Assembly: GCF_901472535.1 (NCBI RefSeq)
Contig: NZ_LR590470.1
Span: forward strand, 3,286,001 to 3,350,000
Direction of reading: 5' to 3'
Length of the DNA: 64,000 bases
DNA from: Sphingobacterium daejeonense
GTDB taxonomy: Bacteria; Bacteroidota; Bacteroidia; Sphingobacteriales; Sphingobacteriaceae
Position numbers and translations under genes: made by a program. This document shows positions 39,702 to 48,853 of this stretch, piece by piece. The notes under the pieces are model-generated. The model had not been told where the DNA came from. It ran no database searches and saw nothing but the letters and a program-made list of their open reading frames with translations. Every line of letters begins with the position of its first letter. The first letter of the stretch is position 1.

Positions 39702-40409
39702 ATGGGCATATTCGAAAAGGAATGGACATTGAATTTCACTCAATGTTATCCTAATGGACAGTTGAAATACAGTGAATTAAACAATATCCTTCAGATTACA
39801 GGGAGTGATCATTCGGAGTCATTGGGATTTGGCTACAAAAAAATGATAGCTGTTGATCAGTCATGGGTTTTGTCACGGATGTTGATTGAAATTGATGCGT
39901 TGCCGAAATATACTCAGACTATTAAGGTCCGCACGTGGCTTCAAGATTTTACAGGAACTCGAGCTATCCGTAACTTTGAGTTATTGTTAGATGATCAGGT
40001 TTTAATAACTGCGAGCAGCTTATGGGTAGTCTTCAACATTAAGTCAAGAAGGGCGGATATTTTTGCTCTGAGCACCGATCACATGGAATTTTATAGAGAC
40101 AGAAGTGCGACTAAAAAACCGGTTGATAAAATTGATGGGAATGTTGAATTCAACCTGATGACGGAATATAAGGTGAAACTTTCAGATTTGGACATTGTAT
40201 ACCATGCAAACAATGTTAAATATATGGAATGGTGCTTTGATGCAATGGATCCTAAAACGATCTTGGATGGTTCGATGAAGAGGTTAGAAATGAATTTCCT
40301 AAAAGAACTCAACTACGGGGATGAGGTATCTGTACAGGAATTTAATGATGAAACCTATTGTATACAAAAAGATGGCAAGACCCATTTTTTGATGCAGATA
40401 AAGAAATAA
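39702..40409 (+). CDS. Acyl-ACP thioesterase
   Basis: 235 residues, a tandem hot-dog-fold FatA/FatB-like enzyme that releases free fatty acid from acyl carrier protein. Seen are SWVLSRMLIEI and TIKVRTWLQDFTGTRAIRNFEL in the first hot dog. The second has LSDLDIVYHANNVKYMEWCFDA, with the Asp/His/Asn residues of the active site region (D.N.H-like). It ends at a strong bidirectional terminator. Its free acid product could feed the acyl-CoA synthetase pathway. Confidence 0.9.
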   Translation: MGIFEKEWTLNFTQCYPNGQLKYSELNNILQITGSDHSESLGFGYKKMIAVDQSWVLSRMLIEIDALPKYTQTIKVRTWLQDFTGTRAIRNFELLLDDQVLITASSLWVVFNIKSRRADIFALSTDHMEFYRDRSATKKPVDKIDGNVEFNLMTEYKVKLSDLDIVYHANNVKYMEWCFDAMDPKTILDGSMKRLEMNFLKELNYGDEVSVQEFNDETYCIQKDGKTHFLMQIKK

Positions 40410-40438
40410 AAAAAGCCCCGATTTGGGGCTTTTTTTAT
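40408..40438. terminator. Bidirectional terminator
   Basis: AAAAAGCCCC-GATTT-GGGGCTTTTTTT lies between the converging thioesterase and sugar-oxidation operons, with A/T tracts on both sides. Confidence 0.9.
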
Positions 40439-40451
40439 GAATTGTTTGAGC

Positions 40452-41022
40452 TTAAATAGCCCAAGCTTTATCTCCTTTTTTGTAAGGGTAACTACCGTCG
40501 AATTTTCCTGGAATCTTAACATAGCGCAATGCTTGTTTCATTCCTACTTCGGAAGTAAAGAATCCTGTCAAAGTCAATTGTTTCAACATGGTAAAGAAAT
40601 GATTAGCATCATCTTCTTTTTTATTGCTTTGATATTCTTTAGCTTCTTTGTCGTAATTATTTACAAATTGCAGTTTTTCTTCTGCTGAGAGTTCCGCGAA
40701 ACCTTTTTTGAATTCTTTTTGTGCGCGGTCATCCACTTTGTTCAGTCCATCCAAGAAAGCTTTTTTGGTCTTTCTCTACATAACAGTCACGAATCATTAC
40801 AGGAATAAACTGCCCCACTCCTGCTTCTTTAGCACCTGGAGTAGATGTTTTCGGAAGAATAGCTTCAGCCAATTCACCCAAGAAATCAGGTGTATCGCCT
40901 TCGAATAAAGATGCAACTTCCTTTGAAGCTGGTCTTGTACAACCTTGCAAGAACAAGTTAGCTCCGATAACAGAACCACCAACGATAAATGCAACGTTTT
41001 TTAATGCTTCTCTTCTATTCAT
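40452..41022 (-). CDS. Gluconate 2-dehydrogenase subunit 3-type small subunit, Tat lipoprotein (frame break)
   Basis: About 189 residues after removing one A from six at about 40764-40769, which joins VEKDQK to AFLDGLNKVDD. The N-terminus MNRREALKNVAFIVGGSVIG, then LQGC, combines a twin-arginine motif with a lipobox. The body has PDFLGELAEAILPKTSTPGAKEAG, the hallmark of this small-subunit family. In related sugar dehydrogenases it carries the signal-less flavin subunit across the membrane. It is the last gene of the operon; the GMC and Gfo genes lie upstream. Confidence 0.88.
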
Positions 41023-41032
41023 TTTGTTTTAA

Positions 41033-42457
41033 TTAGAGTGTATATTTAACATCCCAACCTTGACGATATTGACGTTTAACGAATTGGTTAACGATATCAA
41101 AGTTAGTCACTTTCATTGCTTGGTTATCCCATAATAACTTCAGGTTACGTCCAGGATATTTACCATCAACGCGCAAATCAGCGCCACGGATTGCTAAGTT
41201 AGCCATTAATAAAGCTTCAGTCAATGGACCAGAGATTTCAAATGGTGCGCTGACTTCTTTTTTGCCATATCCAGCAATACAAGCTTCTACCCATTGTGCA
41301 TAGTGGCCACCAGCCGCACCAGGTACGCGTTCATATTTCAGTGCTACATTTTCTTTTCTAGATGTTGGCAATAACCTTGCGTTCTCACCATACGTATCGG
41401 CAAGGATTTTACCTTTGTCACCGATTAAAAGGATACCATTACCACCGTCACCAAATACTTCGTTAGGTCCTAATTCTTCAGGACGTGTCGGTTGGATACC
41501 GCCATCCATCCAGTGAAGAGTAACAGGTCCAGTTGTTCTTGTTGCTTTAGGGAAAGTCATGGTAGCATGGCTTGATGGAGGACAGCTATCAGGGAAATAT
41601 CCACGTTTGAACTCATCGACATATACTGATCCTACCGATGCTTGAACATCTTGAACATAAGACAGTCCTAATACACTGAAAGGAAGTTCCAAAAGGTGAC
41701 ATCCCATATCACCAAGGGCTCCTGTACCATAATCCCACCAACCTCTCCAGTTGAACGGAACTAATTTGTCTACGAAATCTTTTTGCGGAGCAGTACCTAG
41801 CCACAGGTCCCAGTTTAATTCAGAAGGGATCTGGGCTGCTTGAGATGGCCAAGGAATACCTTGAGGCCACACTGGGCGGTCTGTCCAACAGTATACGGTA
41901 TGTACATTGCCAATCAATCCAGCTTCATACCACTCACGAGCTTGTCTCGGTCCATCGTTAGATGCACCTTGATTACCCATTTGTGTTACTACTTTATATT
42001 TTTTAGCTGCGTCAGTCAATACCCTAGCTTCCCACACATCGTGAGCCAATGGTTTTTGAACATACACGTGCTTACCTAATTGCATTGCAGCCAATGCTTG
42101 GATAGCATGGTTGTGGTCAGGTGTTGAAACAGAAACAGCATCCAAATTCTTGTGTTCTTTTTCCAACATCTCACGGTAATCTTTATAATATTTAGCTTTC
42201 GGGAAACGTTTTCTTGAATTTGCGGCTCTGCGATCATCAACATCACATAAAAATGCGATTTCAGCTTTACCACTATCAGCGAAAGATTTAATATCACTTT
42301 CTCCTTTACCTCCAGCACCGATACCTGCTACTAATAATTTGTCACTTGGAGCGATGAAACCAGATCCTCCTAAAACATGCCTAGGCACAATACTGATTCC
42401 TGCTGCTGCGATTGCAGAATTCTTGAGGAATTCTCTTCTCGAATTATTCTTACTCAT
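41033..42457 (-). CDS. Tat-exported Gfo/Idh/MocA family oxidoreductase
   Basis: 474 residues. A Tat leader (SRREFLKNSAIAAAGISIVP) ends near RHVLGG. The Rossmann motif is GIGAGGKGESD, the binding loop is VSTPDHNHAIQAL, and the catalytic-region motif is YVQKPLAHD, so the usual EKP is QKP. The C-terminal domain has GTGALGDMGCHLLELPF. It sits between the GMC flavoenzyme (18 bases upstream) and the small subunit gene (10 bases downstream). A role in converting or cleaving a keto-glycoside is inferred from context. Confidence 0.92.
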   Translation of the reverse strand: MSKNNSRREFLKNSAIAAAGISIVPRHVLGGSGFIAPSDKLLVAGIGAGGKGESDIKSFADSGKAEIAFLCDVDDRRAANSRKRFPKAKYYKDYREMLEKEHKNLDAVSVSTPDHNHAIQALAAMQLGKHVYVQKPLAHDVWEARVLTDAAKKYKVVTQMGNQGASNDGPRQAREWYEAGLIGNVHTVYCWTDRPVWPQGIPWPSQAAQIPSELNWDLWLGTAPQKDFVDKLVPFNWRGWWDYGTGALGDMGCHLLELPFSVLGLSYVQDVQASVGSVYVDEFKRGYFPDSCPPSSHATMTFPKATRTTGPVTLHWMDGGIQPTRPEELGPNEVFGDGGNGILLIGDKGKILADTYGENARLLPTSRKENVALKYERVPGAAGGHYAQWVEACIAGYGKKEVSAPFEISGPLTEALLMANLAIRGADLRVDGKYPGRNLKLLWDNQAMKVTNFDIVNQFVKRQYRQGWDVKYTL

Positions 42458-42475
42458 AATATTGGGTTTAGTCTA

Positions 42476-44161
42476 TTATAAATTACCTTTTTTAAGTTCA
42501 CTTACTGCGAAATCTACCGCTCTTGCCGTCAATGCCATATATGTCAATGATGGGTTTACACATCCTGCTGAAGTCATGGCAGCACCGTCTGTTACGAATA
42601 CATTTGGTGCATCCCATACTTGGTTGTTGCCATTCAATACCGAAGTTTTTGGATCTCTACCCATTCTAGCAGTTCCCATTTCGTGGATACCCATACCGAA
42701 ATTATAACCGCTATCATAAGTGTTCACATCCTTAACGCCGATCTTTTCTAGCATTTCTTTCATTTCTTCAGTCATGTCCTTACGCATTTTCAACTCATTG
42801 TCCTTGATTTCCATGTCCATATCCAATACAGGTAATCCCCATTTGTCTTTGACATTTTTATTCAAGGAAATTTTGTTTTCGTGGTACGGGAGTATTTCAC
42901 CGAATGCTGTAAAGCCTACGCTCCAATTTCCTGGTTCGCACAGAGCATCTTTCCATGCTCCGCCAACTTGCATTTCGGCAATCTCACCAGACCATCTTCC
43001 GCGACTTCCGGAGCCTTGGTATCCAAAACCACGTACATAATCACGTTGTTTATTGTCGCTTGGAATATTCACAAAACGTGGCACATATAATCCTGTTGGG
43101 CGTCTACCAAAGAAGTATTTATCTTCGTAACCTTCAACTCTACCGCCAGCACCTAACCGGAAATGGTGGTCCATCGCATTGTGACCTAATTCGCCACTGC
43201 TACTTCCCAATCCACCTTCCCAAACATCGGTAGCTGAATTCATCAATACCCACGTTGAGTTGAATGCTGAAGCACAAACAAAGATTACTTTAGCATAAAA
43301 TTCGTATGTTTTATTTGTTTCAGCATCTACGATTTCAACACCTTTTGCTTTTTTAGTGTCCTTATCGTAAATGATTTTACTAACAATGGAGAAAGGTCTT
43401 AATGTTAAGTTTCCAGTTTTCATTGCTGGTGGCAATGTTGAGGATTGTGTACTGAAGTAAGCACCAAAATTACATCCTAACCAACATTGATTTTGATATT
43501 GACAATTGATACGACCTGTATGAGGTTTTGTAATATTTGCAGTACGCCCCATGATAAAGTGACGCGCTCCGCCATATTCTTTTTTCAAGCGTTCAGCAAG
43601 GTCTTTTTCAACAACATTGAAATCCATAGCTGGCATGAAGTCTCCATCCGGAAGGACATCTAATCCATCACGGTTACCCGAGATACCTGCCCATTTCTCA
43701 GCATAACTGTACCAAGGTGCAATATCTTTATAACGGATTGGCCAATCCACTCCGTGTCCGTCTTTGATATTTGCTTCGAAGTCAAGGTCACCCAATCTGT
43801 AACTTTGACGTCCCCACATCAATGAACGACCACCTACGTGATATCCTCTAAACCAATCGAAACGCTTAGTTTCAGTATATGGGCTTTCTTTTTCATTTAC
43901 CCAAAAATCAAGGTTCTTTTCATTCAATGGATAGTCGCGTTTTAGAACAGGATAATCTTCTTCCATCTGTACTGTTCTACCGCCTCTATGTGGGTATTCC
44001 CAAGTGTCCTTGTTGGCATGATAATCTTTTACGTGCTCCACATTGCGACCACGCTCCAACATGATTGTTTTCAAACCCTTTTCAGTAAGTTCCTTGGCTG
44101 CCCAACCTCCACTGATTCCGGATCCGATAACAATTGCATCATATACATTATTTTCTACCAT
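42476..44161 (-). CDS. GMC family FAD-dependent oxidoreductase (sugar dehydrogenase large subunit)
   Basis: 561 residues. The FAD-binding start is AIVIGSGISGGWAAKELTEKG; RGYHVGGRSLMWGRQ and CWLGCNFGAYF follow. The C-terminal HEMGTARMGRDPKTSVLNGNN, VFVTDGAAMTSAGCVNPSLTYMAL, holds the GMC active-site His/Asn region. There is no signal peptide, which fits Tat export as a complex with the small subunit encoded two genes downstream. This pairing is typical of gluconate 2-dehydrogenase and glucoside 3-dehydrogenases that pass electrons to a cytochrome; no cytochrome gene is present here. Confidence 0.93.
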   Translation of the reverse strand: MVENNVYDAIVIGSGISGGWAAKELTEKGLKTIMLERGRNVEHVKDYHANKDTWEYPHRGGRTVQMEEDYPVLKRDYPLNEKNLDFWVNEKESPYTETKRFDWFRGYHVGGRSLMWGRQSYRLGDLDFEANIKDGHGVDWPIRYKDIAPWYSYAEKWAGISGNRDGLDVLPDGDFMPAMDFNVVEKDLAERLKKEYGGARHFIMGRTANITKPHTGRINCQYQNQCWLGCNFGAYFSTQSSTLPPAMKTGNLTLRPFSIVSKIIYDKDTKKAKGVEIVDAETNKTYEFYAKVIFVCASAFNSTWVLMNSATDVWEGGLGSSSGELGHNAMDHHFRLGAGGRVEGYEDKYFFGRRPTGLYVPRFVNIPSDNKQRDYVRGFGYQGSGSRGRWSGEIAEMQVGGAWKDALCEPGNWSVGFTAFGEILPYHENKISLNKNVKDKWGLPVLDMDMEIKDNELKMRKDMTEEMKEMLEKIGVKDVNTYDSGYNFGMGIHEMGTARMGRDPKTSVLNGNNQVWDAPNVFVTDGAAMTSAGCVNPSLTYMALTARAVDFAVSELKKGNL

Positions 44162-44174
44162 TATCTTTTAAATT

Positions 44175-45428
44175 TTAATTAGTTTCTGTTTGAGTTTGTA
44201 TTGTTTCTTTTTTAAAGAACAACAAAAATATAATCATAACCACAAATGCAATTCCTGCCGGTACAATCCACAGTTTGTTCCAGAAGAGCGCTAAATCTGT
44301 AGCTTTAATATCAACATACATATCACTTACGTATCCTGCCACCCAGAATCCGATTAGTTGACCTACACCATAAGTAGCTAGGGTAATCAATCCTTGAGCA
44401 GCACTTTTATTGTCTTTTCCAGCTTTTGAATCTGTATAGATCTGGCCTGATACAAAAAAGAAATCATAACAAATACCATGTAATGCAATCCCTAAGAGGA
44501 GCATGAAAGTTTGTTGACCTGCATCACCATACGCAAATAATACATAGCGGATCACCCATGCCAACATCCCCAATAAGATGGTGTTTTTAAATCCGAATCT
44601 TGTGAAGAAAACAGGCAACAACAACAAACATAAAGCTTCTGAAATTTGACCAACCGTCATCTTACCAGTAGCATTCGCCAATCCGATCTCTGTAAGGAAA
44701 GGATTTGCATATTGATAGTAAAAGGCTAAAGGAATACAGATTAAGATGGAGCATATAAAGAAGACCAAGAAATTACGGTCCTTCAATAATTTGATAGCAT
44801 CCAATCCTAAAATCTTTGATATACTTTCTTTTTCGCCTGTTTTTCCAGCTTTGACTGGCGGAGTTTTTGGCAGAACAAAAGAAAATAGACCTAACACTAA
44901 TGAGGCTATTGAAGCCATCATAAAGGTATTTCTCAACAATCCATCTTGTAGCCCTTGTGCATTGTCCCATTTGAAGAGGTAACTGATGGACAAACCTGCT
45001 ACAATCCAACCAATCGTACCCCAAATACGAATGAATGAAAATTCCTTTTCAGGGTTTTTCATTTGTCTAAACGATACAGAATTCACTAATGACAATGTTG
45101 GCATATAAAGAATCATATAACCAAGTACATAAGGGAAGAAGCTAGAGATAGAATCACTTTGATATAGTTGGTACATCAAAAATGCGCCTACCAAATGAAG
45201 AACTCCAAGAATTCTTTCAGCATTGAAATATCTATCGGCAATCATTCCGATAATAAATGGTGCAACGATTGCACCCCAGGACTGGGTAGAGAAAACATTT
45301 GAGATTTCTAATCCAGAAGCCTTTAAGTTGTTTCCTAAAAATGTTCCGAGCGTAACGAACCAAGCTCCCCAAATAAAGAATTCGAGGAACATCATGAGAG
45401 ATAATTTAAATTTAATAGATGAAGACAT
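44175..45428 (-). CDS. MFS permease, NupG-like nucleoside/sugar:H+ symporter
   Basis: 417 residues, twelve hydrophobic segments. The N-terminus (LMMFLEFFIWGAWFVTLGTFL) and GMIADRYFNAERILG are typical of the nucleoside:H+ symporter branch. RIWGTIGWIVAGL and a final lysine-rich tail are also family-like. Members near sugar-oxidation genes may import the products. It lies 13 bases upstream of the GMC gene. Confidence 0.85.
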   Translation of the reverse strand: MSSSIKFKLSLMMFLEFFIWGAWFVTLGTFLGNNLKASGLEISNVFSTQSWGAIVAPFIIGMIADRYFNAERILGVLHLVGAFLMYQLYQSDSISSFFPYVLGYMILYMPTLSLVNSVSFRQMKNPEKEFSFIRIWGTIGWIVAGLSISYLFKWDNAQGLQDGLLRNTFMMASIASLVLGLFSFVLPKTPPVKAGKTGEKESISKILGLDAIKLLKDRNFLVFFICSILICIPLAFYYQYANPFLTEIGLANATGKMTVGQISEALCLLLLPVFFTRFGFKNTILLGMLAWVIRYVLFAYGDAGQQTFMLLLGIALHGICYDFFFVSGQIYTDSKAGKDNKSAAQGLITLATYGVGQLIGFWVAGYVSDMYVDIKATDLALFWNKLWIVPAGIAFVVMIIFLLFFKKETIQTQTETN

Positions 45429-45533
45429 TTTTATTTTTACAGGTTTATTAAAATCATGTAATTAAAGATAGATATAATATGCTAATATCAAAATTTCATA
45501 TCGAAATTGTTTCAATACTAAAACCCTTTAGCA

Positions 45534-46460
45534 TTAGAAGGAATCCACCTCTCTGTACGCTTTCACCAATGCTTCTTCTCCCTGTTTTCCGGATTTGGAC
45601 ATACCATGTTCCATTCCTACAACTCCTTTATATCCCTTCTCATACAACCACTTAAATAAGTTTTTATAATTAATCTCTCCAGTTGTTGGTTCTTTCCTGC
45701 CCGGATTATCCCCTACTTGAATATATCCAATTTCACTCCAGCACATATCCATCAATGGAATTAAATTTCCTTCATTTTTTTGTTGGTGGTATACATCATA
45801 AAGGATCTTACAAGAAGGACTGTTTACTGCCTTACATATTTCATAAGTTTGGTCAGTAAATCTCAGAAACAAGTCTGGTGTATCGCTCAAGGGTTCCAAC
45901 ACCATTGTTATACCATGAGGTTCAAAAATCTCAGCTCCCTTTCTTAATCCTTCGACTACATTTGCGGTTTGCACACCTATTGGAAGATTACGTACGTAAT
46001 CTCCTGGCACTACGGTCACATGTTTCGCATTGCATCGTTTTGCGATTTCTACGGACTCACGGCAACCTTTGGTGAAAATATCTACAAACTCTTGTTTACC
46101 TGCTGCCAATGAGTTGGCACCGTTTCCGCCTTTTGGAACAACAAAGACGCCCATCGTCATCCCTAATTTTGCCAATAAATCACCAATTTTTTTCTGTTCA
46201 TCTTCCGATCTGCCTGGCATACCATTGTCTTCAATACCACGAAAACCTAAGTCATACATATATTGAATTTCATCTAGGAAATTCTTTCCAGCAGATGCAC
46301 TGAACATCCCTTGATGTGGGGCATAATTTAATTTGAAAGGTTGATTAGCAGCATTAGTATCCATAAGGTTTGAGGATTGGTCTTTGGCAGATAGCCCATT
46401 GGAAAATAAGGAAGCTCCTACCAAAAGAGAACTATTTTTTAAAAAATCTGAACGTTTCAT
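45534..46460 (-). CDS. Exported TIM-barrel isomerase (hydroxypyruvate isomerase-like)
   Basis: 308 residues. The leader MKRSDFLKNSSLLVGASLF is Tat-like (KR rather than RR). The body is the xylose-isomerase-like TIM barrel: DLGFRGIEDNGMPG, VVPGDYV, VLEPLSD (metal Glu), KILYDVYHQQ (Asp/His), IGYIQVGDNPGR and GVVGMEHGM (final Glu). Relatives include hydroxypyruvate isomerase, sugar epimerases, and 3-keto-glycoside-cleaving enzymes. Context favours the last group but does not prove it. Confidence 0.88.
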   Translation of the reverse strand: MKRSDFLKNSSLLVGASLFSNGLSAKDQSSNLMDTNAANQPFKLNYAPHQGMFSASAGKNFLDEIQYMYDLGFRGIEDNGMPGRSEDEQKKIGDLLAKLGMTMGVFVVPKGGNGANSLAAGKQEFVDIFTKGCRESVEIAKRCNAKHVTVVPGDYVRNLPIGVQTANVVEGLRKGAEIFEPHGITMVLEPLSDTPDLFLRFTDQTYEICKAVNSPSCKILYDVYHQQKNEGNLIPLMDMCWSEIGYIQVGDNPGRKEPTTGEINYKNLFKWLYEKGYKGVVGMEHGMSKSGKQGEEALVKAYREVDSF

Positions 46461-46488
46461 TTAGGAATAAGTTTAAAAATTTAAGTAT

Positions 46489-47496
46489 TTAATCGGCTAG
46501 CAAATACTTCTGAAAACCTGAAGATTGAGCCTCTTTTACTTGGCCATCTTCTAGATACATTAAATAAATATCAATTATATTTTTTGAATTAGCAAATGAA
46601 ATTGCATCCTTTGGTTTCATAGCCATAAAGATATTATCATAGGCATCAGCTTCCATTGCTGAATTCGCTACTACTGTTACCGATATAGTTTGTGACTTTA
46701 ATGGATAACCTGTTTTTGGATCCATATGGTGTGAAAACCTGTAATCTTTTACTTTACGAAACTTCTCATAACTTCCTGAGGTTGTGACGGATTTATTGTT
46801 TAGATTCAAGATGTAACTTTCTCCTTGTGAGTCTTTCTCTGGCCGTTGAACCAGAACCTTAAATGTACCTCCATCAGGTTTTATTCCATGTGCTCGAATC
46901 TCTCCTCCTACTTCAACTATAAAATCTTGTACTTTATTGGCTAACAAAAAATCATGAAGAACATCTACGGTGTATCCCTGAGCAATCCCATTGAGATCAA
47001 TCTCTACACCTTTCACTTTTTTCTTTAAGGTCTTTCCTCTAAGTTTTAATTTGTCCATTCCTACAGTTTTCAAAGCCTCTTTGACTTCTAAGGAATCTGG
47101 AATACCTTCGATCTTTTTGGGTCCAAAGCCCCACAGAGACACCAATGGCATCACCGTAATATCAAAGAGACCATTTGATTCTTTGTGCATCTTGAAGGAT
47201 TCCTTGATTACCCTCAACATATGCGGGTCCAAAACAAGCTTCAAAGTTTTGGGATCATTGAATTTCAAGATTTCTGAATCAGCTTTGTATAGCGACATGG
47301 ATTGATCGATAACATTAAAAATGCTATCGACGGAAGATTGTGAGATACTTTGTGTCGGGGCAAAATAGGTAATGGTATAGGTTGTTCCTTGTGCCCTTCC
47401 AAAAAGTTCGTGTTTCTGTAAAGTAGAAATTGGTTGCTGCGCAAAAGCCCAGCAACCAATTACCATTAATGTGATAAAATTACAGAATTTTATCAC
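46489..47496 (-). CDS. apbE: FAD:protein FMN transferase
   Basis: 335 residues with a signal peptide (cut near CWAFA-Q). The enzyme attaches FMN covalently to a Thr/Ser of periplasmic target proteins. Family motifs: the Mg/FAD region DLNGIAQGYTVDVLHDFL, VEVGGEIRAHG, SGSYEKFR, HHMDPKTGYPL and the final VVANSAMEADAYDNIFMAM. I see no FMN-binding target domain in the neighbouring genes, so its substrate in this operon is open. It begins two bases after the stop of the Gfo/Idh/MocA gene upstream. Confidence 0.93.
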   Translation of the reverse strand: MIKFCNFITLMVIGCWAFAQQPISTLQKHELFGRAQGTTYTITYFAPTQSISQSSVDSIFNVIDQSMSLYKADSEILKFNDPKTLKLVLDPHMLRVIKESFKMHKESNGLFDITVMPLVSLWGFGPKKIEGIPDSLEVKEALKTVGMDKLKLRGKTLKKKVKGVEIDLNGIAQGYTVDVLHDFLLANKVQDFIVEVGGEIRAHGIKPDGGTFKVLVQRPEKDSQGESYILNLNNKSVTTSGSYEKFRKVKDYRFSHHMDPKTGYPLKSQTISVTVVANSAMEADAYDNIFMAMKPKDAISFANSKNIIDIYLMYLEDGQVKEAQSSGFQKYLLAD

Positions 47497-47498
47497 TG

Positions 47499-48812
47499 TT
47501 AGATATATTTCTCTACATTGATTCCTGGCTCTGCCACAGGATAAAATCCTTCAGCATTTGGCATTACTTTCGGATTTGCATCCCAAGCAAATTTTTCAGG
47601 CATCAAATCAATATTTGAAGCTAATGCTCTATCCCAAGTGATTACTTCTCCTGTGTACACAGCAATTCTACCGATAATACCTGTCAACGTACTGTAAGCA
47701 CCATATTCAGCATTATCGAATTTATATTCACCTTTAGCAATTGCTTCAAATAATTCTTTGTGTTCTTGTTGATAAGGGTTTGGATTTCCTTTTGAGTCAT
47801 GGCGATAGATTTCTTTTCCATCAGGACCCCATAGAACTGCTTGATTACCAGCAGAAAGATACATCCTACCTTTAGTAGCTTGGAAGGTTTCATCTACTCT
47901 ATTTGGAATACCTTCGAAGTGACGGCATTGGCTATAAACCACCGACCCATCGTCATAAGTCAATTCAATAGCGAAGTTATCGTAGATTTCGCCATATTCT
48001 TTTCCGGTTCTGTGTGCACGGCTACCTGTTCCTTGGATTGATACCGGATACTTTCCTTTTACCCAGTTTGCGATATCAATATTGTGAACGTGCTGTTCTA
48101 CAATATGGTCACCACATAACCAATTGAAGTAATACCAGTTACGCATTTGGTATTCCATTTCAGTTTGATTTGGTTTACGCGGTCTCACCCATACACCACC
48201 ACTGTTCCAGTATACCTGTCCAGAAACAACATCCCCGATTGCACCATCATGAACTCTCTTGATTGCCTCACGGTAGTTTGTTTGATAGCGGCGTTGTAAT
48301 CCTACAACAACATTCAATTTTTTTCTTTTTGCTTCTTTGGCAGTTTCTAAAACGCGTCTTACGCCAGGAATATCTGCAGCTACGGCTTTTTCCATAAACA
48401 CGTGTTTCCCTTGTTTCACAGCTTCTTCGAAGTGTAATGGGCGGAATCCCGGAGGAGTGGTTAACAAAACCACATCGGCATCTTTAATAGCATTGATATA
48501 ACCATCAAAACCGACATATTTACGGCTATCAGGCACGTCTACTTTATCACCAAACTTTTCTTTGAGTGTATCATAAGTAGAATCCAGGTTATCTTTAAAT
48601 GCATCTGCCATTGCTACTAACTTGATGTTTTGACCAGAAGCAAAAGCGTCGAATGTAGCTCCTGTACCACGACCACCACAACCAATTAAGGCAATTTTAA
48701 TCACGTCAGAACCTGCAGCAAACACACTGCTCACAGAACTACTGGTTAAGGCAGCAGCACCCACTAAAGCTGAGGAAGATTTAATAAAATCCCTACGTTT
48801 TAAACTTTCCAT
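47499..48812 (-). CDS. Tat-exported Gfo/Idh/MocA family oxidoreductase
   Basis: 437 residues. The Tat leader is LKRRDFIKSSSALVGAAAL. The Rossmann motif LIGCGGRGTGATF is intact, and the catalytic-region motif reads FMEKAVAAD, with the usual EKP changed to EKA. WYYFNWLCGDHIVEQHVHNIDIANW is a strongly conserved block of one exported subfamily. It lies between the SUMF1-like and apbE genes and is probably part of the same operon; its substrate is unknown. Confidence 0.92.
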   Translation of the reverse strand: MESLKRRDFIKSSSALVGAAALTSSSVSSVFAAGSDVIKIALIGCGGRGTGATFDAFASGQNIKLVAMADAFKDNLDSTYDTLKEKFGDKVDVPDSRKYVGFDGYINAIKDADVVLLTTPPGFRPLHFEEAVKQGKHVFMEKAVAADIPGVRRVLETAKEAKRKKLNVVVGLQRRYQTNYREAIKRVHDGAIGDVVSGQVYWNSGGVWVRPRKPNQTEMEYQMRNWYYFNWLCGDHIVEQHVHNIDIANWVKGKYPVSIQGTGSRAHRTGKEYGEIYDNFAIELTYDDGSVVYSQCRHFEGIPNRVDETFQATKGRMYLSAGNQAVLWGPDGKEIYRHDSKGNPNPYQQEHKELFEAIAKGEYKFDNAEYGAYSTLTGIIGRIAVYTGEVITWDRALASNIDLMPEKFAWDANPKVMPNAEGFYPVAEPGINVEKYI

Positions 48813-48853
48813 GAATATAGATTTAAATTGAGTATTATTTTCGGTTTATATTA

